Positions 16,645 through 24,309 of a stretch of 33,346 bases of DNA are shown here, one piece after another. The first letter of the stretch is position 1. The number at the start of each line of letters is the position of its first letter. The stretch is from contig JAYEMH010000031.1 of NCBI GenBank assembly GCA_034717985.1, positions 1-33,346 of the forward strand. Reading direction: 5' to 3'. Position numbers and translations under genes: made by a program. The notes under the pieces are model-generated. The model was not told where the DNA came from and ran no database searches. It saw only the letters and a list, made by a program, of their open reading frames with translations. This DNA is from JAYEMH01 sp034717985 [NCBI: Candidatus Ratteibacteria bacterium]. GTDB lineage: Bacteria > CAZDME01 > JAYEMH01.

Positions 16645-16700
16645 AACTTTTTTAACTTTTTTAACTTTTATTGACATTTACGTTGACAATAGGTTATAAT
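16645..16700 (+). promoter_or_regulatory. Consensus promoter of the arg operon with upstream T-tract repeats
   Basis: TTGACA (16671-16676) and TATAAT (16695-16700) are both perfect sigma-70 boxes with an 18-base spacer. Directly upstream, AACTTTTTT repeats three times with a nine-base period (AAC at 16645, 16654 and 16663), resembling an UP element or a repeated operator. A second TTGACA at 16683 is too close to act as the -35. Transcription should start near 16707. Confidence 0.75.
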
Positions 16701-16732
16701 ACACCTCAACTTAAGACAAGAAGGTGGAAAAG

Positions 16733-17788
16733 ATGCTAAAGGCAGCTATAGTGGGAGCAACGGGTTATACCGGGGAAGAGCTGGTCAGGATTTTAATCGG
16801 TCATCCGCAGGTTAAAATTACCTCTCTTTCGGCGAAAATCGATAAGCCTCTCCCGATAAGTGAACTTTGCCCTGATTTTAAAGGAAAGGTAGATTTGGTT
16901 TGTAAGGGATTTGACCTGGATGAGGTCGCCGGCGATTCCGAGCTGGTGTTTTTAGCCGTTCCGCACGGGGTAGCGGTAAAATTAGCGCCGTCGCTTTTGG
17001 AAAAAGGAAAGATAGTTATTGACTTAAGCGCTGATTTTCGATTGAAGGATGTTTCTTTATATCCCAAACATTATGGTTTTAGCCACGAGGCACCTAAACT
17101 TTTAGGCGAGGCGGTTTATGGGCTGCCGGAAATTTATCGCCAGGATTTAAAGAAAGCCAATTTAATTGCCAATCCCGGTTGTTTCCCTACCTCGGTAATT
17201 CTCGGTATTCTCCCTTTGGCAAAGAAAAACCTGCTGGATAAATCATCCCCAATATTTGTTGACGCTAAAACCGGACTTACAGGGGCAGGGCGGGAGGCAG
17301 TTCTGGATTTCCTTGCCTCTGAAGCAGAGGAGAATGTCCGGGCATATAAAGTTACCCGGCATCAGCATCAGGTGGAAATGGAGCAGATTTTAGCCGAAGC
17401 CGGCGGCGGGGCGGTATGTCAATTGGTATTCGTTCCCCATCTTATTCCTATTCAGCGCGGGATTCTCTCTACTATTTATCTGCAATTGCAGAACGAGAAA
17501 GAGGAAAAGGAAATTTGGCAGATTTTTAAAAATTTCTATAGGGATGAGCCTTTTGTTCAAGTTTTAGAATTGGAGCATTTTCCGGAGACGAAATCTGTCC
17601 GGATGGGAAATTTCTGCCAGATTGGTCTGCGCCGCAGGGGCAAAGTAGTTGTTGTCATTGCCGCTATTGATAATTTAGTTAAAGGAGCGGCCGGGCAGGC
17701 GGTTCAGAATATGAATATCCGTTTTGGTTTTCCGGAGGATATGGGTTTGGGAGTAAATTCAAAATTCAAACATCAAAATGCAAAGTGA
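16733..17788 (+). CDS. argC: N-acetyl-gamma-glutamyl-phosphate reductase
   Basis: Third enzyme of arginine synthesis: reduces N-acetylglutamyl phosphate to the semialdehyde with NADPH. It has the Rossmann motif IVGATGYTGEEL, FLAVPHG, the active-site NPGCFPTS (Cys150 from this start) and the KVTRHQHQVEME segment with conserved His. ATG 16733 is preferred because AAGGTGG lies six bases upstream; GTG 16724 would add three residues. The family core ends near FGFPEDMGL. The last dozen residues (VNSKFKHQNAK) come from an A-rich repeat that also starts argJ, and the two genes overlap by 11 bases. Confidence 0.95.
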   Translation: MLKAAIVGATGYTGEELVRILIGHPQVKITSLSAKIDKPLPISELCPDFKGKVDLVCKGFDLDEVAGDSELVFLAVPHGVAVKLAPSLLEKGKIVIDLSADFRLKDVSLYPKHYGFSHEAPKLLGEAVYGLPEIYRQDLKKANLIANPGCFPTSVILGILPLAKKNLLDKSSPIFVDAKTGLTGAGREAVLDFLASEAEENVRAYKVTRHQHQVEMEQILAEAGGGAVCQLVFVPHLIPIQRGILSTIYLQLQNEKEEKEIWQIFKNFYRDEPFVQVLELEHFPETKSVRMGNFCQIGLRRRGKVVVVIAAIDNLVKGAAGQAVQNMNIRFGFPEDMGLGVNSKFKHQNAK

Positions 17789-17851
17789 CATATCAAAAAT
17801 CAAAATTACAAATCAAAAACCAAAAATGAAAAACACGAGTCAAAATTCAAA
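17755..17851. repeat. A-rich CAAAATTCAAA/ATCAAAAAT repeat at the argC-argJ junction
   Basis: Roughly 95 bases built from words such as CAAAATTCAAA, CATCAAAATGC and AAATCAAAAACCAAAAATG, almost free of G on this strand. It covers the end of argC and the start of argJ and is unlike the coding sequence on either side. Confidence 0.65.
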
Positions 17852-19055
17852 GGGCTTTATAGGCGGCGGGATTACTGCGCCTTTAGGTTTTAAAGGAGCA
17901 GGTGTGCATTGCGGGATTAAAAAGAGAAAGCTGGATTTAGCTTTTATTTTCTCTGAGGTGCCCTCTCAGGCTGCCGGGGTCTTTACCACCAATAAAATTG
18001 CGGCACCGCCGGTGCAATTGAGCCGGGAAAAAATAAATAAAGGAAATTTTAGAGCAATTATCGTCAATTCCGGGAATGCTAACGCCTGCACCGGAAAAAA
18101 GGGATTAGAAGATGCCAAAGAAACGGCCTCTTTTACTGCCTTGGTTTTAGGCATCAAGCAAGAAGAGATTTTGGTCTCTTCAACCGGTATAATAGGCAGG
18201 CTTCTCCCCATGCCGCAAATTAAAATCGGAATTGGAAAGCTCATTCATAAATTATCGAAGAATGCGCATCGCTCTATTGCCGAGGCGATGATGACTACCG
18301 ATACTTTTTTAAAAGAAGCCGCCTGGCAGACGGCAATAGGCGGGAGCCGGGTGCAAATTGGAGGAGCAGCCAAAGGAGCGGGAATGATTTTTCCCAATAT
18401 GGCTACCATGCTCTGTTTTCTCACCACCGATGCCAACATCAGCAGAAACTTGCTCAGGAAAGCTTTGCGGGAGGCGGTAAATAATTCCTTTAACTCAATC
18501 AGTGTAGATGGCGCCCAGAGTACTAACGATATGGTAATTATTTTAGCTAATGGGTTGGCGCGTAATAAAAAGATTAAAAAGGTTAATAAGGATTTCCTGA
18601 AATTTCAAGAGGGCTTAAATTTAGTTGCAAAAATTTTAGCTCAAAAAATTGTTGAAGACGGTGAAGGGGCGACTAAATTCGTTGAGATTGCGGTAAAGGG
18701 CGCCTCTAACGATAAAGAGGCCGAAAAGGCCGCCTGGGCTATCGCCCATTCCAACCTGGTAAAGACTTCGCTTTTTGGAGCTGACCCTAACTGGGGAAGA
18801 ATTATGGCCGCCCTGGGTTCTTCCGGTGTAAAATTAAAAGAAGAGCAAATTGATATTTATTATGGAGACTGCCCGGTGGTGAAAAAAGGCAGGGCATTTA
18901 ATGTTTCCGCGGCCAGGCTTGCCCGGCTCCTTAGAAACAGGAAAATAAAAATTTTGGTTAATTTGGGAATATGCAGGGGTGAAAAAAAGTTTTTGACTAC
19001 CGACCTTTCGCCGGATTATATCAGGATTAATGCCGGGCCGAAAATGAGGAAATAA
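17778..19055 (+). CDS. argJ: Glutamate N-acetyltransferase (ornithine acetyltransferase)
   Basis: Transfers acetyl from N-acetylornithine to glutamate, recycling the acetyl group; some members also use acetyl-CoA. It is a self-cleaving Ntn-type enzyme. The scissile site NMATMLCFLTTDA is present with Thr210 as nucleophile, as are VNSGNANACTG, SSTGIIGR and the C-terminal DLSPDYIRINA. The first 25 or so residues (Lys, Asn and Gln rich) come from the A-rich junction repeat, and the family core begins at GGGITAPLGF. ATG 17826 (409 residues) may be the real start and would remove the overlap with argC. No ribosome site marks either. The argB start lies two bases after the stop. Confidence 0.95.
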   Translation: MQSDISKIKITNQKPKMKNTSQNSKGFIGGGITAPLGFKGAGVHCGIKKRKLDLAFIFSEVPSQAAGVFTTNKIAAPPVQLSREKINKGNFRAIIVNSGNANACTGKKGLEDAKETASFTALVLGIKQEEILVSSTGIIGRLLPMPQIKIGIGKLIHKLSKNAHRSIAEAMMTTDTFLKEAAWQTAIGGSRVQIGGAAKGAGMIFPNMATMLCFLTTDANISRNLLRKALREAVNNSFNSISVDGAQSTNDMVIILANGLARNKKIKKVNKDFLKFQEGLNLVAKILAQKIVEDGEGATKFVEIAVKGASNDKEAEKAAWAIAHSNLVKTSLFGADPNWGRIMAALGSSGVKLKEEQIDIYYGDCPVVKKGRAFNVSAARLARLLRNRKIKILVNLGICRGEKKFLTTDLSPDYIRINAGPKMRK

Positions 19056-19057
19056 CG

Positions 19058-19894
19058 ATGCAGAAATATATTGAGAAAGTAGAAATATTGATTGAAGCTT
19101 TACCCTATATAAAGAAATTTCGCGGCAAGAAAGTGGTGGTGAAATACGGAGGCAGTACCCTGGCCATGGAAGGCATAAAAAGAAGTATTATGCAGGACCT
19201 TATTTTTATGCATACCGTAGGGATAATGCCCGTCTTGGTGCATGGCGGCGGGCCCTTAATTACCGAGAAGCTTAAACAGATGGGAAAGAAAACTGAGTTT
19301 ATCGACGGAATGCGGGCGACTGACAAAGAATCCCTGGCGATTGTTGAAGATGTACTTTTCAAAGAGATAAATCGGGGATTAGTCGATTTGATAAAACAAT
19401 TGGGCGGCAAGGCAGGCAGTATCAATGGGAAGGATTTTATCCAGGCAAGTATTCATAACGAAGAGTTAGGTTTAGTTGGGAAAGTCAAAAAAATTAATCC
19501 GGAGATTATAATAAAGAAGAAAAATCTAATTCCGGTAATTTCTCCTTTGGGCGCTGACAAAAAGCAAATTTTAAATGTCAATGCCGATGTGGTGGCCGGA
19601 GAATTGGCGGTTGCTCTTAAAGCCGAGAAATTGGTATTATTGACGGATGTAAAAGGGATTATGCGTAATTCGGAAGATGAGACCTCTCTTCTTTCCACCC
19701 TTAAATGTGATGAAGCGGATGATTTGATTAAGAATAATATTATTGCCCGGGGTATGATTCCCAAGGTAGGGGCCTGTATAGCGGCTATTAAGGGCGGGGT
19801 GAAGAAAGCCCATATTGTTGACGGGCGTCTGCCTCATTCCATACTTTTGGAAATATTTACCGACAAAGGAATCGGAACAGAGATTGTTCGATAA
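19058..19894 (+). CDS. argB: Acetylglutamate kinase
   Basis: Phosphorylates N-acetylglutamate, the second step of arginine synthesis and often the feedback point. It shows the amino-acid-kinase motifs KYGGSTL, VHGGGP with the preceding MPVLV, DGMRATD, NVNADVVAGELA, LLTDVKGI and MIPKVGACIAAIKGGV. The length of 278 residues is slightly short, because the N-terminal helix that makes arginine-sensitive hexamers seems brief, though YIEKVEILIEALPYIKKF is present. The start is two bases after argJ. argF, argG, argH and argD are outside the window. Confidence 0.95.
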   Translation: MQKYIEKVEILIEALPYIKKFRGKKVVVKYGGSTLAMEGIKRSIMQDLIFMHTVGIMPVLVHGGGPLITEKLKQMGKKTEFIDGMRATDKESLAIVEDVLFKEINRGLVDLIKQLGGKAGSINGKDFIQASIHNEELGLVGKVKKINPEIIIKKKNLIPVISPLGADKKQILNVNADVVAGELAVALKAEKLVLLTDVKGIMRNSEDETSLLSTLKCDEADDLIKNNIIARGMIPKVGACIAAIKGGVKKAHIVDGRLPHSILLEIFTDKGIGTEIVR

Positions 19895-19901
19895 ATTTTT
19901 T

Positions 19902-19992
19902 ACCCCGTTAGAGAAAATCAGCAAAGCGGTTGCCAATGGTGATTCAATGACATCGACAGTATCCCCCGGTAGAGAAGATTTTCTAACGGGGT
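19902..19992. repeat. Palindromic MITE-like element, copy B
   Basis: ACCCCGTTAGAGAAAATC (19902-19919) faces GATTTTCTAACGGGGT (19977-19992), an inverted repeat broken only by a two-base deletion. The outer 14 bases of the left arm equal those of copy A at 7006. An inner CCCCGGTAGAGAA repeats the arm again, as in copy A. It starts seven bases after the argB stop codon and runs into the rsmA reading frame. A decayed arm, GCCCCGTTGGAGAATTTT, also lies at 21171-21188 after gatC. Confidence 0.75.
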
Positions 19993-20870
19993 TAACCAGT
20001 CTGCGTGTCCTTAAAGAGATTTTAGCGGCGCAGAGTCTTAGATTAAAAAAGCGATTAGGGCAAAATTTTTTAGTTGATAGAAACATATTAAATAAGATTC
20101 TGGAATCAGCCGGGCTTAAAAGTGACGATTTGGTTATTGAAATTGGCGCCGGCCTGGGCACCTTAACCCAGGTTATTGCCCCTCGGGTTGAAAAAGTGTG
20201 GGCGATTGAAATTGACCGGGGATTGGTTAAAGGATTAAAGGAGAGGCTCGGTTCTTTCTCAAATGCAGAGGTTATCCATGGGGATGCCTTAAAGATTGAA
20301 TTTAGCGGCCTCATCCGGCGGGATTTTGGAAGAATAAATTCGGATTTAATAAAAAGAATAAAGATTATCGGGAATATTCCTTATTCTTTGACCTCGCCCC
20401 TGGTCAGGAAAATATTAGAAGAAGAACCGGATTTCAGGAGAATCTGGCTGCTTTTGCCGGAAGATGTGGCCGGAAGGATGAAAGCTTCACCGGGGACTAA
20501 GACTTATGGGGCATTTTCGGTATTAGTTAATTTTTACGCCGAGGTACGTGTAATCCGGAAAATTCCTCCTCAGGCTTTTTTTCCGATTCCCAAGGTGGCT
20601 TCCAGGCTGGTTAAACTGGAGAGACATAAGGAAGCAAAATTCAAGCCAGGGGATAAGAATCTTTTTTTTGAGGTAGTGCGTGCTTCTTTTGAGAAAAGGC
20701 GCAAAAAATTATCCAATGCAATAAAGCCTGTCTTAGAAAAAAGGGGACTGGATTTTTCAGAGATTCAAAAGGGCTGTCAAATTGATTTAAATCGCCGGGG
20801 AGAAACCTTGAGCCTGGATGAATTTGTGGAATTAGCTGATTGTATTGCAAAACACATTTTTGCGGAGTAA
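19947..20870 (+). CDS. rsmA: 16S rRNA (adenine1518-N6/adenine1519-N6)-dimethyltransferase
   Basis: Dimethylates the two adenines of the 16S helix-45 loop during small-subunit assembly (KsgA). Motifs: KKRLGQNFLVDRNILNKI, the SAM loop VIEIGAGLGTLT, and the catalytic GNIPYSLTSPL. The frame is open further back into argB, but ATG 19947 is the only good start near the family N-terminus, with GGTGA just upstream. The family core begins near SLRVLKEIL; residues 1-15 are encoded by the palindromic element. The original start was probably displaced by the insertion. 307 residues from this start. gatC follows three bases later. Confidence 0.9.
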   Translation: MTSTVSPGREDFLTGLTSLRVLKEILAAQSLRLKKRLGQNFLVDRNILNKILESAGLKSDDLVIEIGAGLGTLTQVIAPRVEKVWAIEIDRGLVKGLKERLGSFSNAEVIHGDALKIEFSGLIRRDFGRINSDLIKRIKIIGNIPYSLTSPLVRKILEEEPDFRRIWLLLPEDVAGRMKASPGTKTYGAFSVLVNFYAEVRVIRKIPPQAFFPIPKVASRLVKLERHKEAKFKPGDKNLFFEVVRASFEKRRKKLSNAIKPVLEKRGLDFSEIQKGCQIDLNRRGETLSLDEFVELADCIAKHIFAE

Positions 20871-20873
20871 AAA

Positions 20874-21170
20874 ATGGGGAAAATTACTAAAAAAGATGTA
20901 GAACAGGTAGCTAAGCTGGCCCGTCTCCATCTGGGAGAAAAAGAGAAAGAGAAATTTACCCGGCAGTTGGATAAAATATTGAAATTTATGGATAAGTTGA
21001 ACGAGCTGGATACTAAAAATGTTAAACCGCTGGCGCATATTATGCCTTTAAAGAATGTTTGGCGGCAGGATAAGAAAGAAAAATCTTTATCCCGGGAGGA
21101 GATTTTGTCTAATGCCCCTGAGGTGGATAAGGACGGGAAATTTTTTAAAGTGCCTAAGGTGATTGAGTAA
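20874..21170 (+). CDS. gatC: Asp/Glu-tRNA amidotransferase subunit C
   Basis: Small stabilising subunit of GatCAB, which converts Glu-tRNA(Gln) and Asp-tRNA(Asn) to their amide forms. 98 residues with ITKKDVEQVAKLARLHL, FTRQLDKILKFMDKLNELDT and the C-terminal REEILSNAP ... GKFFKVPKVIE, all typical of GatC. The start is three bases after rsmA. gatA and gatB, usually next, are absent: the ATPase locus follows instead. Confidence 0.93.
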   Translation: MGKITKKDVEQVAKLARLHLGEKEKEKFTRQLDKILKFMDKLNELDTKNVKPLAHIMPLKNVWRQDKKEKSLSREEILSNAPEVDKDGKFFKVPKVIE

Positions 21171-21215
21171 GCCCCGTTGGAGAATTTTCAATACTGCAAC
21201 AATTAGAGGATTCGT

Positions 21216-21566
21216 ATGACTCAGAATAAAATTGAGATACCCCAAGAGGTTAAGCGATTTAAAGAGGGCTTGGAAGAAATTCGCCGGGAGGAAATTCTGG
21301 CTGAGGAGATGGTGAAAAAGGCAAAAGTTGAGGCAGATGAAATTACTACCCGCAGTCATAAGAAGGCTGAGGAATTAATTAGGCAGGGACAGAGAGAAGC
21401 CGAAATAGAGGGAGAAGAACTTTGCCGAAAGATGAGAGATGAAGCCCAAGCCGCCTCGAAAGAATTGAAGCTCGAAGGCGAAGAAATTAAAAAACAACTT
21501 ACCCGGAAGGCCCAATTAAATTTGCCCCGGGCGGTAGAATTTGTGATAGAAAAAATCATGGAGTAA
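21216..21566 (+). CDS. ntpF: V/A-type ATPase peripheral-stalk subunit G/H
   Basis: A 116-residue protein that is nearly all charged coiled coil from about residue 8 to 100 (Lys, Glu and Ala rich; for example AEEMVKKAKVEADEITT). This is the make-up of the peripheral-stalk subunit that pairs with subunit E. Sequence alone would not identify it, but it is the first gene of an operon in the E. hirae ntp order and lies eight bases before subunit I. A TAGAGGA site precedes the ATG. Confidence 0.8.
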   Translation: MTQNKIEIPQEVKRFKEGLEEIRREEILAEEMVKKAKVEADEITTRSHKKAEELIRQGQREAEIEGEELCRKMRDEAQAASKELKLEGEEIKKQLTRKAQLNLPRAVEFVIEKIME

Positions 21567-21573
21567 GGGATAA

Positions 21574-23556
21574 ATGGCTATTGAAGCGATGAAGAAAGTT
21601 CATTTGGTTGGGCACCAGCATATTGAAAGCCGGGTAACCCAGCTTCTCCAGCATCTGGGAGTGGTGCAGATTGTTAATATAAGAAAAGGGACGGAGCAGG
21701 ATAGGGACTTTGCCGGCGGGGAAGGAAAAGAATTAGAAGAGCGGCTTTCTCAGATAGAAAGGATATTGAATTTTTTAAGCCAATACGAAAAGACCGGTTT
21801 TCTGCAGGGGCTTTTGGAAAGTTTTCTCCCGACTAAGACACATTTTACCAAAGAAAAAGCCCGTCATATTCTGCGCGCTTTCTCGGAAGTAGAATCTTTT
21901 AAGAAGTATAAAGCTTTGGAAGATAGGATAGATTCAATCAAATTGCAACGGGAACAGCTAAGGGAAGAAAGAAACCAGCTTGCGTCTTATTCCCAATTTC
22001 CTTTCTCCAAGAAAGATTTAATGCCCGGTAAAAACACAGATTTAATCTGGGGGATAATTTCCAAAAATATTTTTCTGAAAAACAGCTCGATTCTGGACAA
22101 AAAATTCAAGAAGGTATGGTATAAAACCTTTAAAAGAGATGCCAAAAATTTATTTCTGGTGGTTACCTGTTTGAAAGGCGGGAAAGAAGATATAAAGCAA
22201 TTTCTAAAAAATCTGAATTTTCAGTTTGGAGCTTTTTCAAAAGCGCAAACGGGAACTTTTCAAGAACGCCTCAAAGATTTAGGGGAAGAAGAAAGGTCTT
22301 TGAAATTAGAGGAGGAAGAAGTAAATAAAGGGGCGCTAAATCTCTTCGGGGATAAATCCAGCCTCCTTTTACTGCATGATAATATTTCTAACCGGCTTAG
22401 CCGGGAATACATAAGCCGAAATTTTTCCCAGACCAGGGCGGCATTTATTCTGGAAGGATGGATAAAGGCAAGTGAAGTAAAAATTTTAGAGGAGAAGGTA
22501 GTTAAAATTTTTCCGGAATTAGAGATAGCAATTAGTTCGCCTTCCCCCCGGGTTCAGCCGCCGGTTGCTTTGAAAAATCGCTCATGGATTAAACCGTTTG
22601 AATTCATTACCAAACTCTACGGTATGCCGAATTATTTTGAATTCGATCCGACGCCTTTTTTAATGCCGTTTTTTGCCCTTTTTTTCGGGTTGTGTATTAC
22701 CGATGCCGGCTACGGATTAATTTTCCTGCTTCTGGGGTTGCTGGTTTTGAAAAGGGTGAAATTGGAGCCGGAGCAGAAATTGGTTTTCAAGGTTTTTATC
22801 CTTTGCGGAATTCTGATTATACTGCTGGGAATACTCCTGGGCAGTATCTTCTGTCTTGACTTCGAGCATCTGCCGCCAATGCTGGTATTTCTTCAAGGGT
22901 TACGAAGGTTCATGATTTTTGACCCATTAAAGAACATTATGCTTTTTCTGGGGATATGCCTGGGGCTGGGTGTAATCCAGATTTATTTCGGGATTTTGTT
23001 AAAGGTGATTTTGCAATTAAAAAGGAAGAGAATTGCTGAAGCCCTTTTTCAGGAGCTGCCCTGGATATTTTTAGTTACCGGTTTGATTCTTTTGCTGGGT
23101 GGATATCTGGGAGGACTGCCGGATTCAATTTTACTCCTGGCGAAAATCTTTTCTCTGGGCGGGGCAGGAACGCTGTTTCTATCTGCCGGCTGGGGAACGA
23201 AAAATATATTTTTGCGCCTGGGCAAGGGTTTATTCAAACTCTACGGAACGGTAGGGATGCTGGGAGATATTCTTTCTTACAGCCGTCTTTTAGCCCTTGG
23301 ATTAGCCACCACGGTTATCGGCATGGCGGTGAATATTATTGGCGATTTGTTTTCCAAGGTGCCTTTCGTCGGAGTTGTTCTCGGCCTGGTGATAGTGGTG
23401 TTAGGGCATGGATTCAATCTGTTTATCAATAGTCTGGGTGGTTTTGCCCATACCCTGCGTCTCCAATTCGTCGAGTTTTTCACTAAATTCTATGAAAACG
23501 GGGGAGAGCTTTTTCAGCCTTTCAAATTGGACAGTAAATTTACTAAGGTGGCCTGA
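21574..23556 (+). CDS. ntpI: V-type ATPase subunit I (membrane stator)
   Basis: The a-type subunit that forms the ion half-channels against the K ring. 660 residues, close to the 664 of E. hirae NtpI. Residues 1-350 are cytoplasmic and helical. From about 365 there are seven or eight membrane helices, starting at PFLMPFFALFFGLCITDAGYG. DILSYSRLLALGLA carries the essential Arg (571) and AHTLRLQFVEFFTKFYENG the second Arg (629), the positions expected in this family. The next gene, K, is separated by a 273-base spacer with tandem structured repeats. Confidence 0.94.
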   Translation: MAIEAMKKVHLVGHQHIESRVTQLLQHLGVVQIVNIRKGTEQDRDFAGGEGKELEERLSQIERILNFLSQYEKTGFLQGLLESFLPTKTHFTKEKARHILRAFSEVESFKKYKALEDRIDSIKLQREQLREERNQLASYSQFPFSKKDLMPGKNTDLIWGIISKNIFLKNSSILDKKFKKVWYKTFKRDAKNLFLVVTCLKGGKEDIKQFLKNLNFQFGAFSKAQTGTFQERLKDLGEEERSLKLEEEEVNKGALNLFGDKSSLLLLHDNISNRLSREYISRNFSQTRAAFILEGWIKASEVKILEEKVVKIFPELEIAISSPSPRVQPPVALKNRSWIKPFEFITKLYGMPNYFEFDPTPFLMPFFALFFGLCITDAGYGLIFLLLGLLVLKRVKLEPEQKLVFKVFILCGILIILLGILLGSIFCLDFEHLPPMLVFLQGLRRFMIFDPLKNIMLFLGICLGLGVIQIYFGILLKVILQLKRKRIAEALFQELPWIFLVTGLILLLGGYLGGLPDSILLLAKIFSLGGAGTLFLSAGWGTKNIFLRLGKGLFKLYGTVGMLGDILSYSRLLALGLATTVIGMAVNIIGDLFSKVPFVGVVLGLVIVVLGHGFNLFINSLGGFAHTLRLQFVEFFTKFYENGGELFQPFKLDSKFTKVA

Positions 23557-23617
23557 ATTGAAAAGTAAGAAAAAGGGGGTTCTATTTAAATACGAAGATT
23601 AAAATGAATTAAAGGAC

Positions 23618-23710
23618 AGTTACCCCCTGCAGATTTGCTAGGCAAATCTAATCGCTGGGGGGCAATTCGCCCAGTAACTTATGTTTGCTAATGCTCCATA
23701 AGTTGCGGGT
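23618..23710 (+). ncRNA. Structured element before ntpK, copy 1
   Basis: CCCCC (23623-23627) pairs with GGGGG near 23657-23661, enclosing the hairpin AGATTTGC/GCAAATCT. After CAATTCGCCCAG comes AACTTATG paired with CATAAGTT, and CCC pairs with GGG of the closing CGGGT. It matches copy 2 at nearly every position outside the hairpin loops. The inner loop differs in size while the stem is kept, which argues for RNA structure. Confidence 0.7.
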
Positions 23711-23721
23711 TTAGTGAAGAT

Positions 23722-23811
23722 ATAACCCCCTGCAGATTTCTTTGAAATCTAAGAGCTGGGGGTCAATTCGCCCAGCAACTTATGTTCGCTTTGCTCCATA
23801 AGTTACGGGCT
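23722..23811 (+). ncRNA. Structured element before ntpK, copy 2
   Basis: Same fold and words as copy 1: CCCCCTGCAGATTT, AAATCTAA, GCTGGGGG, CAATTCGCCCAG, AACTTATG and GCTCCATAAGTT, then CGGGCTC. The inner hairpin is AGATTTC/GAAATCT with a TTT loop. The element ends about ten bases before the GAGGAGG ribosome site of ntpK, close enough to control access to it. A tandem aptamer for Na+ is a plausible reading given the Na+-type K subunit; I cannot confirm a match to the known Na+ riboswitch (DUF1646 motif) from memory. Confidence 0.7.
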
Positions 23812-23829
23812 CATTGAGGAGGGAGAAAA

Positions 23830-24300
23830 ATGATTGGAATTGCTTTAGCTATTTTAGGCGCCGCTCTGGCTGTGGCCTTATGCGGCATCGGCTCCAGCGT
23901 CGGTGTTGGTTTAACCGGGCAGGTCTCAGCCGGGGTGATGAGTGAAGATCCGAAATCTTTCGGCCGGTTGCTTCTCTTAAATGTTCTGCCGGCTACCCAG
24001 GGTGTGTATGGAGCGATTGTTGCCTTCCTGGTAATGCTGCAAATTGGTTTTCTGGGAGGAGAAGCGGTATCTCTGACCTGGCTTCAGGGGCTGCAGATTC
24101 TTCTGGCCTGTTTACCCATTGCTTTTGCCGGATTGTTTTCAGCCATCCATCAGGGAAAAGTTTGCGCCGCCGGGGCAAAGATGATTTCCAAACAGCCTCA
24201 GGAAGTAGGCAAGGCGCTGGTAATCGGGGTTTTAGTTGAATTTTATGCAATTTTAGGATTATTGGTTTCTATTTTATTTCTGTTTGGTATGAAAGTGTAG
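23830..24300 (+). CDS. ntpK: V-type ATPase rotor-ring subunit K, Na+-type
   Basis: Proteolipid of the rotor ring, 156 residues and four membrane helices (a duplicated hairpin). The Na+ ligands of E. hirae NtpK all have counterparts: NVLPATQGVYG supplies Leu53, Thr56, Gln57 and Tyr60; AIHQG supplies Gln108; and VLVEFYA supplies the carboxylate Glu137. Only the second hairpin has the carboxylate, as in other 16-kDa V-type rings. This predicts Na+ rather than H+ as coupling ion. A strong GAGGAGG site precedes the ATG, just after the tandem structured elements. Confidence 0.95.
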   Translation: MIGIALAILGAALAVALCGIGSSVGVGLTGQVSAGVMSEDPKSFGRLLLLNVLPATQGVYGAIVAFLVMLQIGFLGGEAVSLTWLQGLQILLACLPIAFAGLFSAIHQGKVCAAGAKMISKQPQEVGKALVIGVLVEFYAILGLLVSILFLFGMKV

Positions 24301-24309
24301 AATCTTAAT

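Noticed and set aside
19815-19946. Extended N-terminus of rsmA reaching into argB
   Set aside because: It is only the argB 3' end read in another frame. The RsmA core starts near 20000 and ATG 19947 is nearer.
23557-23829. Simple MITE duplication as the only explanation for the ntpI-ntpK spacer
   Set aside because: The two copies lack terminal inverted repeats or target duplications, and loop changes preserve stems, so I favour an RNA function. Not excluded.
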